Positions 22,559-34,300 of a DNA stretch of 64,000 nucleotides are shown here, piece by piece. The position numbers and the translations under genes are program-made. Under the pieces are notes generated by a model, which had not been told where the DNA came from, ran no database searches, and saw only the letters and a program-made list of their open reading frames with translations. Positions within the stretch are counted from its first letter, which is position 1. Each line of letters begins with the position of its first letter. The stretch is from Gyromitra esculenta. Its lineage: Eukaryota > Ascomycota > Pezizomycetes > Pezizales > Discinaceae. The stretch covers positions 372,001 through 436,000 of the forward strand of contig JBCAML010000017.1 of assembly GCA_038503075.1 (NCBI GenBank), written 5' to 3'.

Positions 22559-23817
22559 GAGGTTTTTTTTTTTTCCCCTACCAACCCCGAAAAGGTTGGT
22601 ATTTTAGCTTTCGTCTAATATCGGTTGTTACATTTGGAGATTGAGTTAGAGGTGTTGGGAGGTAATACACGTACGCGTGGGCGTAGAACAGTTATATGTC
22701 GCACGAGATTAGCGAGGACATTCTTTTCGGTTTTTTTTTGGTTTTAGCTTATTGTTTTTTTTTTTGGTTTCTTTGGTTGTGGTTTGTACTCTGTGGTTTG
22801 TGGTTTGGCATGGTGTTTCTTCTTTTCCAGACTATCTTTCTGGGGCGTATATTATATTTCTGTTATTTCTTTTGTTCATTTTTTGTGATTATTATTGCGT
22901 ATTTGAGATTCTCGAGCAATATTTATGGCAAGTTGGGATTGAATGGGACACTACTATTATTAGCTTATTCTTCAATAGATCCAATTATACACGCTTAACT
23001 AGAGTAGACCATGTGCGAGTTTAGGTGGTTCGTCATAATATATCACTCGTGTTGTATTCCGTTGAGATTTTAGTATGTGCGACTACTATGCAGGAGAAAG
23101 TACGGTGCTGGGCTTTGGATTATTACATGTAGCCCTCAAAAATATAAAGTGGAGAAGAGAGAAGGGGGGATGAGTATGTTAGGCGTCTATGTACTCAGTT
23201 ATGTATTTCTCAGGGCACAACAAGACTTAGGTCTGTCATTTTTGGGGGTAGCTTATGTACATAGTACGAAATTTCGGTGTTAACAATACTTTCTGGTGTT
23301 ATTTTATTCAACAAAAACAATTTTTTCGGCGAAATAATTTGTTGTGGTGCGCACCGAAAATACCTATTTTTATCGGTTAAGGATGCAACTCTGAAAAATT
23401 CAGTCATTTGTGTTAACACAGGTTAGTCATTACCTTCTTATTTTATTTTGTTGGTGCTATTCACTATTACGTGAACTAAATTGTTGACTAAAAAACGTGT
23501 TAAGTCGATGATAGGGTTGTTATATCGCCGAATAACCTGTGATAACTGAGTACCCCAAAAGTGTTGAAAACTCAGGAATATTAACACTAAACCTACAAAA
23601 CTAGAATGTGAGTCGAGGTTGTAAGAAAGTGATCGTAAATTAACGTATTCATGGGTGGTGTGATCGTTATTTTGGCCTGCCATGAAATTTTGCTTCGTAA
23701 TTAAATATCTGAACGAGTCTTATAAAGCTCGTAGCTATTTCCTGTATGTTACCGTTTTTTCTGTTATTCATCCCCCTAGACAAGTTGAATTTTCATTACC
23801 ATAACCAAACACCTGCA
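22559..23817. other. Intergenic, T-rich then AT-rich
   Basis: No supported gene. A T-rich 3' region follows the stop (22562-22760). AT-rich sequence continues to 23817, with a TACATGTA palindrome at 23124-23131. Confidence 0.4.
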
Positions 23818-24676
23818 ATGAATTCTTCTAGTTTCTCTCAAAACAGTGCCACATCAAACGGGTAAGCTATCTATGGCCCTGATTTTTTTTCTTATTTTTA
23901 TTTTTATTTGGCTTTGGATGGGAATCATTTTTATACCTCTTAATTTTTCCCCACAGCTTGGTACAGCTTCTCTGACGTACTGTAGTTTAAGGATCCTAGC
24001 CCACAGTAACTCGATGAGGCTGGCCGGCCTTGGGAGACCATCAACCATGAATTTCCAGGACCCTTCAGACATACTCCAAGAACCAAGGCACAATGACAAC
24101 GGCCATTCCTCCGTGCCATCGGGGCCCTTGAGGTCCTACAACCCTTTCGGAGGAGTAACAAACCCCAGTGAAGGCCAAGCAATCTCGACTGGTATAGAAA
24201 GAGTTGGAGGAGAAAAGGGGAACGAAGGCGGGACAGATCGGAATATTACGTGGAGTGAACTGACGAGCCAGTTGAGAGGAACCCCATGGGAGCCGCTAAA
24301 GGGAGCCGAGCCTGGTACAATTATGAACCGGGTATACGCGAATCGTATCTTGGATTGTTTCGACATTACTCATATCGAATACACTGGGTTCTTATGGCAT
24401 CGACTCTCGGTAACGATTGTTTGCCTCTGTTATGAAGGTATATTCATGTTCGGCGGAGAGTTCGAATACGTGTGTCTCGTGGCAAAAACCTGTAAAAGGG
24501 CCCTGAAATATATGCTCGATGTAAATCTTGGTTGTGAAGGGGAACCACGAGCGGGGAAAAGACATAATTATTGTAAGGGAATTGATAAGTTCGACATGTT
24601 TTTGGAAGAAGCGAAGATGATAGAGTCGGGAAGGAAGGACACAGATGGCTCAATCCTAGCAGATGGCGTAAATTAG
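23818..24676 (+). CDS. Unrecognised protein, 244 aa, two exons
   Basis: Proposed exons are 23818-23861 and 23986-24676 (GTAAGC donor, CTGTAG acceptor), which give MNSSSFSQNSATSNG followed by LRILAHSNSMRLAGLG and one open frame to 24676. Without splicing, the same frame begins at 23846 with a hydrophobic run that looks like translated intron. Visible parts are a polar Asn/Gly/Ser-rich N-terminal half, a central ITWSELTSQLRGTPWEPL, a block with several Cys and hydrophobic residues (RLSVTIVCLCYEGIFMFGG, possibly a membrane helix or unspliced intron), and a charged C-terminus. No family recognised; possibly lineage-restricted. The neighbours give no functional clue. Confidence 0.45.
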
Positions 24677-26836
24677 ATTTATTTTCCTAGTGTTCAATTA
24701 TTAAATTTCATTTGATTTTTTTTTTGCAACAATCGATTTATGCGTTATTAAAAGTCACTCCTCAACATGCAAGGCCACTCACTCGTTAGTAGGCTCACTC
24801 ACTTCTCGTACGACCAAAATTTTCATATCTTTCGTTAGCGTGTACTCAAACAAGGGAAACCCTTCTGAGGTGTGGAGGTGTGATTGGCCAACGAATTTCA
24901 CGTTTCCCCCTCTTTCACCCTAGCGTCTTGCCTAACGTGAGTAACTACTCCGATTATGAGGATCCCATCTGCCAAAACATTAGCGTAATTACCAACTCCC
25001 ACCGGTACAGGCAATGTCATGAATCAGGCAAGCCACGATATCAAGCAAACTGCCTTAGCAACAGACGAATCTGTACCACCAGTGGGACTAGTGCCGAGGG
25101 GACTAGAATCAGAGCATCAGGCAAGCCACGAGAAACTTCATCTGAGGCCAACAAGACACTAGTTTTGCGGCTCGGCTGTAAGCCTTGAACGATCGGGAAC
25201 CGATCACGCCTTTTTCACAGCCTTGGAGTTTTTGGTAGGAGCTACGTACCTCGTGGGGCATCGCTAGCTAGTGGGGTTGTTTGTTGTCTAGATGTGTTGT
25301 TAGCAATCTTCTCTATATCTCGTGGATGGAGGCCTAGTTCTCTAATTAGTCGGATAGTTTGATGTCAGGTAGAGAGGACAGTGAGGGTATTTTTGTTTCC
25401 CACTGTTGTCGAAGGAGGTAGGTGAGATGTGGTGATAGGGATACGAAGAGGGGGTATGCGGGGGTATATAACTGTTTCTTCCCCGATCTCATGAGCATTC
25501 TAGAAGATACGGCGTTAGTTCTTAAGACCTTTGTTTCGGGTGCGTGCAGCGAACAAAGGGAGAAGCAAGTAGAAGGAAATCAACAAAAGGAAGATGCATT
25601 CGCAGAACCAGCTAGACGCTAAGAACCATCAGTACCAGAATCATCACAAGAGTCATTCACCATTTTCATCTATAAGTTTATCAGCAAAATCAAAACCATC
25701 ATTGAATCGAGCATACTAGATCTAGCTACTGTCAAAAACATCGTTTAAAACCCGTATTCATAATCATCTTGCGCTACAAACGTCCCGGTTGCTCATACTG
25801 ATAGGCACCCTGAAGAAGAACAGCTATAAGCAAAAATGCGAAGTGATCGGCAAAAGAGATAAACTTCGATTTCGAGTGGCGTAACTTTATCATTACCTAT
25901 CTCGATGATTGATAGGGGAGGAAGGATGGTTATGGAATAGGCTTTTATGGGAATGGATGCCAAGGAGTCAAGGGACTGGCAGTTGACCACTGGTTCCCAA
26001 ATGGGGGGGCTGGTCATTACATACATGTAGTAGTATTGGGGTTTTACAGTAGCTTGGAATGTTGGCAAAAATCGAAGACGGAGCTGACAAACATGAATCG
26101 AGTGGGTTTGCCTATCTCAACTTGACGAAAAAAAAAAAGACTCCAGAGTTTGGATCACTTGAGTAATGATGATGCCAGATGTAGGGATAGGGTTTTAATA
26201 ATGCCATCCCTTTAGAATCAACATGTCAGATCCCCCTGCAGCTGGCAATCATATCTTTCTTTCTTTCTCTAGCCGTTTTATGATGAAGTAAACAACTGCC
26301 TGACATTCCTCCTTCCTCTTTAAAAAGCTGCTCCACCAATCATTCACATCACCGCGCCTAAAAATGACGTGTCACCAACTCACGCGGCTCTGCGGGACGC
26401 GCCGATTTCAACTACGCGCAAATCATCATTAATACGTCACACAGACTTCATCTCCGAATACCATCGCGAGAACCGCCTGTAGAGTAGTTCTGCCAGTCTG
26501 CGAGATTTGTTTACAATTCAAGTTAAAACACCTTAGCACAAACAAACCCATGCAGTAAACATACAACATGCGGATAACACACTACATGTGGCAAGGGAAA
26601 CAGTTACCCTAGGCTAAGCATTGCGTGATATTCCATGAACCAGTCCCCCCCCAGGCATGACATCACTACAACCTCACATCCCTTCGTCTCATTAGGACTT
26701 TATATATTGCTCCCAAACTACCCTCCCACTCGTATCGATAATTCCACTACCATACATCAATTCTTAACCCACATTGCCAATAACCTACAAACTCCCCCCC
26801 ATAGCCCTACTTAAAACTCACCTAAAACAAAGCAAT
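24677..26836. other. 2.2-kb intergenic region
   Basis: No supported gene. A 16-base direct repeat, ATCAGGCAAGCCACGA, occurs at 25023-25038 and 25116-25131. A TACATGTA palindrome is at 26022-26029. The last ~400 bases are probably the promoter and leader of the next gene. Confidence 0.4.
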
Positions 26837-27341
26837 ATGAGCAAACAAAGCAACGTCGGCGACCGGAGAGTGTACGAAGCCGGCGACCAACGCAACATCA
26901 GTCGTAAAGAGCAACAACAACAAAAGGCCGAACAACGCCACGACGAAGGAAATAAAAACGCCCACAGCGTCATGGACTCTAGTACCACCCCCCCCAAATC
27001 TCCCATCTCCCTCTTTTCTTCATCTGCTAAATAATTAACAATCACAGAGGATGAACGAACCATTGCAAACCGTCTAGCAGCCGCTGAGTCAGCGAATAAG
27101 TCCTCCCATAATGCAAGCGGTGAAACATCAGATGATCCGAGAAATGCTGTATGTTTCTCCTCCCTTCTCCTTCTATCTCATTGGCTGGGCTAATTTGGTG
27201 GTGGTGGTGGGTAAGGCACTATTGCATGGGAATGAGCCCTCGCGCGGTGCAAAGATAGATGCAGAGTTGAAGGCAGACGATGAAGCTATTCTGGCCAAGA
27301 AGGCTGGGAAGACGGATTCATTGCCGGGGAAGAGGCTTTAA
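26837..27341 (+). CDS. Small charged hypothetical protein, 123 aa
   Basis: Exons are 26837-26981, 27048-27148 and 27216-27341. The joined frame starts MSKQSNVGDRRVYEAGDQRN, continues RTIANRLAAAESANKSSHN and ends ALLHGNEPSRGAKIDAELKA, then DDEAILAKKAGKTDSLPGKR. It is highly hydrophilic, rich in K, E, D, Q and A, has no signal peptide or membrane segment, and is likely disordered, like many small fungal stress or spore proteins. The C-terminal GNEPSRGAKID block looks like a conserved fungal motif, but I cannot assign a function. Intron 2 ends at GGGTAAG, with a GTG run before it. Codon-level continuity across both introns supports the model. Confidence 0.7.
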
Positions 27342-28435
27342 GTTTGAGGAGTTATGTATATTATGGTATTAAATATTTTTGAGGTTGAATATGCATATAT
27401 TATTGAGCTACGATTGATTGATGGGCTATTTAAATAAAATGAAACTAAACAATGAGACTTAAGCATATGTAATAAAATACCCTATAGAGGATAGATTGAA
27501 GGCTTGGGCGAATGGTAGAACAGAGTTGTGGGAAACGTAAATAAATCCTCCGCAAAAAGCAAACAGACCACGTTTTCCTTCCCGAGCGTGAAGCCTTTAA
27601 TCTCATTTCTCAACACCAGCACAGGCAAAACCAGCCGATCATTACCAAATACGTATCCCGACACCGGATCAAGGAGGTGAGTGATATCTCGTGATTCAGC
27701 TGCACTAATTCACTCTCGTGCTTCTTCAAAAAAAGGAAACTCCGCACTCATAGTGATAGAACGTAAATTTAAAACCAAAAATAGCTATACATCAAAAAAA
27801 AAAGCAGACAATAGAAAAACGAAAAACGGAAAACGGAAAACGGAAAAAAGGTGGGTAAAAAAAGGCTTCCGTGGAATAATAATAAAACCCACTCGCATCC
27901 TTTCCCGAAAAAAAAGCAAGTTTTAAAATCCCCTTGAGAAAAGAAATAAACCCTTCGGACTCGATAGAACTGAATTTCCTTGCTTTACTTCGTCCCCCCA
28001 AAAACGGATAGGAGATAAAAAATTTACAAGGGCAGAGGGGAGAAGGAAAAAAAAGAAAAGACTAATTACCCAAACCAGAGAGATACACATCGTAGTTTTT
28101 AACAAGTAGGGAAAAGAGAAACAAGTAACAAAACACCCCTCCCAGTAAAAGAAGAACGTAGAGAAACAGCTAAGATGAGGGAAAAACTATGAGACAGAAA
28201 AGAAAAAAATCGACAAAAAACACCCATATTTTTTTGTACTTTCATCCCCCCCCATCCCATAGACGAATGAAAAAGATGAAAAACAGCACTTGAACCAAGA
28301 GAGAAAATACACCCCAGCCTATTTATATGAATCATACCCATCCCGTGCCGTGCCATTCCATTTCCCATTGCGTGCCGTCAAACGATTGATAAATTATTCA
28401 CAAATCTTCAGACACAGATATGACTTTATAATACT
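27342..28435. other. Intergenic, convergent 3' ends
   Basis: About 1.1 kb with no supported gene between the stop of the small gene and the stop of the RCC1 gene. It holds A-rich stretches, including a GAAAAACG-type repeat at 27810-27850. Confidence 0.4.
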
Positions 28436-30185
28436 TTAGTTTTTCGGTACACCCGCCAACACAGAGAACTGTCCGCCTGCGTCCGAATATAGCATCTTGA
28501 CGTCTTTTGTTGCGGTGTTATCGATCTTGGTCGGTAGAACCACATCTTGCGCTGGGGGGCCGTGACCGGTTTGAAACGACTCACCAAACCCCCAAGACCA
28601 CGCGGTCCCATCCCTAGCAATAGCAATGTTGTGGTGTGTGCCACAGCCAATGTGGGAGAATTTACGGTCGGTAATGATGTGGGGGACAGCGAGGTAGCGC
28701 GGCTTTCCAGCAACGTCATGCACGATGTCGTCAGTGGGGAGGGTATCGATGTTGACACCAAGCTGGTGCGCGTCAAGACGACCCCACATCAAAAGATCAC
28801 CTTGGGCGGTGATTGCGGCAGAGTGGTGCTCGCCAGCAGCGATCTGGACGATGTCGTATTTGGCGAGATACTCGACAACAGTAGGAACCGGAACGACCGT
28901 AGAGTCTTCTCCTGCTTTCTTTTCATCGTAGATACCGCACTGACCGAATTGGTTGAGCCCCCAGGCCCAGACGCGGCCATCCTTGGTGATTGCGAAGGAG
29001 TGGTAAGACCCAGTAGAGACGTACTTGACCTGCTTGCGGGGCAGTCCAAATTCACGAGGGATGAGACCGTTCATGCGGGTGCGCTCGACGACACGACGAC
29101 CAAGTTGAAACTGCTGTCCATTTCCCCAAGCATAAACAGCGCCTTCCGCCGAGAGTGCGAGGACGTGGTCATTACCAACGGAGACTTCAATGATGTTCTT
29201 GATAGTTGGCATCAACATGGGCCGAGGTTGGACCCGGACCTTGGAGGTAAAGCCGAGGATTCCATCGGAGCACTTTAAAAATTTTAGTAAACCGTTGATT
29301 TTTCAGGGAGGAAGGTTAGGGAAGGCATACTCTGAATGTTCCCCATGCCCAAACTCTACCCTTATCGGTGACGGCAATGGAAACACTGTCTCCAGCGGCA
29401 ATTCGCGTGATGATCGTTCCTTCTGGAAATCCCTCAACAGGCATGGGGGTGCTCTCAAGAGGGTTCAATGGCTCGTCCTCGTCCTCGCTATCGCTATCCC
29501 CGTTCTTGTCGCGAGGAGCGACTTTCGATTCACGACCAAGAGCGTATTGGTCATTGACACCCCAAGAGAGAACTTTTCCCTCATGCGTCAACGCCAACCC
29601 ATGCATCCCTCCAATGGCCACAGCCACTACCCCAACCTTATCTGGAAGGAGGAACGGATTCAGACGCGGTCTCTTGACGATCTTTGCGTTTTGTTCCGGC
29701 CCGAGACCTAATTCAGCGTTATCGCCAGTCCCAAACGCGTAAACATTGAGTTTAGTCTTGGGGAGAGAGCTGAGGACAGGACCAGCAGCAGGCTCGACCT
29801 TTCCCTTTTTACGAGGCGGTGTTGACTGTGTGGTCTCGGCGGCTTCAGAGTTAAACGACTGGGAGGCGTTAAATGAAGACGAGGGAAGGGGGGTCGCGGC
29901 CTTTTTCGACTCTTTCTTCTTCTCGATAGGGGCCTTCTTCTGCTTCGCGATTTCGACAGAAGCAGTCTTCTCAGCGGCCTTAGTCTTAGTAGCAGCAGTG
30001 GACTTTTTGGCGGCTTTGGTTGCTGCAGCCTTGGTAGTAGTAGGGGCGGCTTTGGCCTTTACAGTCGCGATTTTGCGCTCTTTTCGGGGGGCGCTGGTGT
30101 TGGCGGCGGTACGTTTTTCTTCAAGTTTGTTGCTGGCATCGACAGCGTCGGCCTTACGCTTTGAAGTGCGAACAGCAGGAGCCAT
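28436..30185 (-). CDS. PRP20: RCC1-family Ran guanine nucleotide exchange factor
   Basis: Chromatin-bound exchange factor that loads GTP on Ran and so sets nucleocytoplasmic transport direction and spindle or nuclear-envelope cues. Exons are 30185-29331 and 29272-28436, giving 563 residues. The N-terminal ~130 residues are a Lys/Ala/Thr-rich basic tail typical of chromatin and importin binding. The propeller follows, with RCC1 signatures VYAFGTGDNAELGLG, GGMHGLALTHEGKVLSWG, GDSVSIAVTDKGRVWAWG, GSYHSFAITKDGRVWAWG, GEHHSAAITAQGDLLMWG and GTHHNIAIARDGTAWSWG. The acidic loop KNGDSDSEDEDEPLNPLE interrupts an early blade. The symbol follows the yeast orthologue (also pim1 or RCC1). It is divergent from VPS15. 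Confidence 0.95.
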
Positions 30186-31315
30186 CTGTGGTGGTGATGG
30201 GGGGGTAGGTTGGAGGAAGAGAGAAGGAAGCGAAGAGCAACAAAGGGGTATGCGATGCGCTGCGATGTGGTATTGAGTTTTTGTTGTTGTTGTGTTGAGG
30301 GAAGAGAGGAGGGGAGGGAAGGGGAATTAGGGTTGGTACAGATAGATTTTTGTTTGTCCGGGTGGTTGGGGTTGATGGTGCTGCGCGTAAGTGGCGGCGA
30401 GCGGATAATGACGGGAGTGTATGTTAGGGCTGGGTTGGCAGGAAGAAAGCGTGGGAAGGGAGCAGGGGAGGGGATGGTGGATGGCAGAAGAGGAGCAGGG
30501 AAGAGGAGTGAGGACGGAAGAAGGTTTGGGTGAGATGGAAAAGCTGGAGAGTGGATGGGTGGATGGGGAAGAAGGGGAGGAGGGAGGAAGAGGGAGAAGG
30601 GAATGAAGGAGGGAGGTCGTTCGTTCGGGAGGCAGAAGGCAGACAGGCAGACAGGCAGACAGCTGGGCGAGAGGAAACGCGAGGGGAGGGCTCGCGGTTT
30701 CAATGGAGGGCTTCTCGGAGGGGCGAGAGACAAGACCGAGTGAGAGCGCGAGGGTGAGCTGACGGACTGGCAGGCAGCCGGAAAGAGTGTTTCTACGTTT
30801 CCTCCCAATTCAATTCAATTCGCGCGGTGCGCTGCAGTATTTGGTTTAATGCAGCGTGGGAGTAGGTACTCTATGTACCCTACATGTATGTACCTTATGT
30901 GTGTGAAGGGCTTCTTCGTGTATCAGCGTCACGCCTTTTCTGCCCTTTCACACAAACAGCACCACAGCCAACCGATCCAGAAACAGATCCCCAAAAAGAA
31001 TATGGGTGGCTGGTGGGTGGATCTGTGTGTTTGTCGTTTCAGTGCTGGCCACCTGCTTGTGGCTTCGTCTCGCCATCCATCCGCTGGCTGACTAACCATC
31101 CTCTTCGTGCTGTCTGGGTAACCAGTGGCCATCCATCCAACGTGACCCCCCCACCACTGCCTCGACGGTTCTGTGCATGACACAACTCTCCCATAGCTCC
31201 CCCCCAAAAATACTCCTTCACAACTCCCCCCCAACCTACATCCCTTATATAGATGCTAACTTGTTCTCATCCACTCATCCATTCTCTCCTGCTGTTCCGG
31301 TAGACTCCCATTACC
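30186..31315. promoter_or_regulatory. 1.1-kb divergent promoter region RCC1 / VPS15
   Basis: Strongly purine-rich plus strand (30210-30760), including a GGCAGACA tandem at 30637-30660, then pyrimidine/CA-rich sequence towards VPS15. A TATATAGATG box-like word at 31245-31254 lies about 60-70 bases before the VPS15 ATG. No coding gene is supported. A TACATGTA palindrome is at 30881-30888. Confidence 0.45.
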
Positions 31316-34300
31316 ATGGGACAGAACTACTCGGCCCTGCCCGATCGCAACGTCGGTAGTGCGGGAATCGAAATTGCTGAGCTGTCAGACATCAGTTACG
31401 AAAAGTCTCTCGGTTCGGCCCGTTTTCTCAAGACCATCCGTGCGAGACATGCCGATGGCCTTGTAGTTGTAAAGATATTCTTAAAACCCTCGCCCACTTT
31501 CTCGCTAGAGGAACATCGTCTGCAGATAAAACGTGCGTCGTGAGCTCTCCCGAGCTACCTGTACTTGGCTGATAGCTCCCCCAATAGATGAACAAGAATC
31601 CCTTGCCGACATCCCAAATGCCATCTCCTACCAGAGAATCGTCGAGACGGATAGAGCGGGGTATATGGTCCGCCAATACTTGTACAGCAGCCTCTACGAC
31701 CGGATCAGGTACCTTACATCCCCCTCTCTCGCTTGAAATAAATAAAAAATATAAAAGTTAAAAAATTTCCCATCCAGTACTCGACCATTCCTGGAGGAGA
31801 TAGAAAAACGATGGATCGCCTTCCAGCTCCTCTGCGGACTCCGTGACTGCCACGCCCGTGGCATCCACCACGGCGATATCAAAGCAGAGAACGTCCTCGT
31901 CACCTCGTGGAACTGGATCTACCTCTCCGACTTTGCCCCGTTCAAGCCCACGTATCTGCCCGAAGACAACCCAGCAGATTTCTCATACTTTTTTGACACG
32001 TCTGGACGACGGATCTGCTACGTGGCGCCAGAGCGGTTTCTGGGTGCAGGCGAGGGGAGGGAGGAGGCTAATATCACGGATGGGATGGATATCTTTAGTC
32101 TTGGATGTGTCATCGCTGAGTTGTTTCTAGAGGGCACACCGTTGTTCACACTGTCACAGTTGTTCAAGTACCGCACGGGGGAATATGACCCTGCAGCCTA
32201 CCTGGAGAAAATCGAGGACCCGGATATTAGACATCTTGTGCAGCACATGATCAACCTTGATCCCTCGAAGAGACACTCTGCGGAACAGTACCTAAATATC
32301 TGGCGGAGAAAGGCATTCCCGGAATACTTTTACAGCTTCTTGCACCAGTACATTGGCTTCATCACGGACCCTACTTCTGGACAGGGGTCCCTTGTCGTTC
32401 CTGACGAACGGGATTTAACTAGCCAAGCAGACGATAGAATTAATAGGATATACCATGACTTTGACAAGATCTCTTTCTTCCTCGGTTTCGACCAATCAGA
32501 TGTTAACGGCGGAGGGCAGCAACAGCAGCAGGAGAGACGTTCAGTATCGAGAGACGGCATAATACCGGTCCACCTGGATATTCCTAATTATCAGAGACAG
32601 TCGTCAACCGTGAGACGGAGGGCAGTGAGCTCCGATGATGGCACGCTAATCTTTTTATCTCTCATTGCGTCCAGTCTACGGAATACAAGTAGGGCTACGG
32701 CAAGGGTCAGGGCCTGCGATGTGTTTTTGGCATTCGGGGAGAGAATCACGGACGAGGCGAAATTGGATAGATGTTTACCATACCTGGTATCGTTGCTGAA
32801 CGATGATGCAGTGTTGGTTCGTGTGGCCGCTGTGAGGACCGTTACGCAACTGGTCGGTTTTCCACCAATCTTAATTTCCACTTTGCATACTCCATATTCC
32901 ATATTTGAAATGAAAATTTTTTTTTTATCTTACTTTCCTTGCCATTACCGGTTTTCTTTTTTATTCGGGATGAAACAAAACAGAGCAAAAATAAAAAACA
33001 ATATTCTGATTATCGTGAACCCCCACAATAGATGGAGCTCGTCGAAATCGTCTCTCCCGTGAACGCACACGTCTTCCCCGAGTACATCCTCCCTAAACTC
33101 GTCCCCTTCGCAACCTCCGAACACACGCTCCTCCGCGCAACTTACGCCTCCTGCCTCTCCTCCCTCGCCGACAGCGCCTCCAAATTCCTCGACATCGCCC
33201 AAGCACTCCGTTCCTCTGGAGCACTCCCAACCGCAGACCCAGAGGCAGACAACTCCACCTCCGCTACGGATTCTACCGCCCTCTTCGACGTCTCCCGCGC
33301 AGACCTGATCGCATATTTCACCGAACACTCCAAGCTCCTCCTCACCGATAGCTCCTCATCCGTACGGCGCGCATTCCTCCGCTCCGTCTCACGTCTATGC
33401 GTATTCTTTGGCAAAAACAAAGCCAACGACGTAATCCTAAGCCATCTAAACACATACCTAAACGACAAAGACTGGCAACTCCGATGCGCATTCTTCGAAG
33501 CCATCACCGGTGTCGCAACGTACGTTGGCGGCACGGCGCTCGAGGAGTATATAATGCCGCTTATGGTCCAGAGCTTGACGGATCCGGAGGAATTCGTGTT
33601 GGTGAAGGTATTAGCTGCCCTTCGAGGCATGGCGGAGCTGGGATTGTTGGGAAGAGCGAGTGTGTGGGAGGTTGTGGGCGTTGTTGGGAGGTTTATGGTG
33701 CATCCGAATCTGTGGGTGAGGCAAGGTAAGGATTTCATTTTGTGGGGGGGGGGGGTGAGGTGAGCTGGGCTGACGGGTTTCGTAGGGACTGTGGCATTTA
33801 TTGCGGCGGGTATCAAGTGGTTGAGTCCGGCGGATGTGCACTGTATTGTGGGTCCGATGGTACGACCGTTTTTGAGAGCTGAGGTGGCGACGTTGGATGC
33901 TGTGACGATTTTGGAGAATTTGAAGAAGCCGGTTTGTTATCCCCCCTTCCCTTTTTTGTTTCATGTATTATCACTCGGATATGCTGATCATTGGTGCGGG
34001 TGAATAATAGTTGACGAGGAATGTATTCGATATGGCGGTGACGTGGGCCACTCAGTCGAAGAAAGGTGTGTTCTGGCATTCTGCGCAGGAACAACGGACG
34101 TTTGCGTTCGGGAGTGTTCACGAGAGTTTTCCGAGGGTTGCTGCGAGAGATGTGCAGTTGAGTGGGTTTACGAGGGTGTCGAAGAATGAAGAGTATTTTC
34201 CCCTTCTCTCATTTACCTCACCCCTCACCCCTCCCGTTATAAGTGCTGACGGGTAAAATAGGGACGAAATCTGGATCAATAAGCTTCGTAATCTTGGCAT

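Noticed and set aside
24677..25622. Coding frames around 24880-25188 and 25422-25622
   Set aside because: They contain a local 16-base direct repeat but no domain, no splice-supported extension and no similarity I can recognise.
30637..30660. GGCAGACA tandem as a possible CRISPR-like or minisatellite array
   Set aside because: Only three 8-base units without spacers. It is an ordinary short tandem repeat in a purine-rich promoter.
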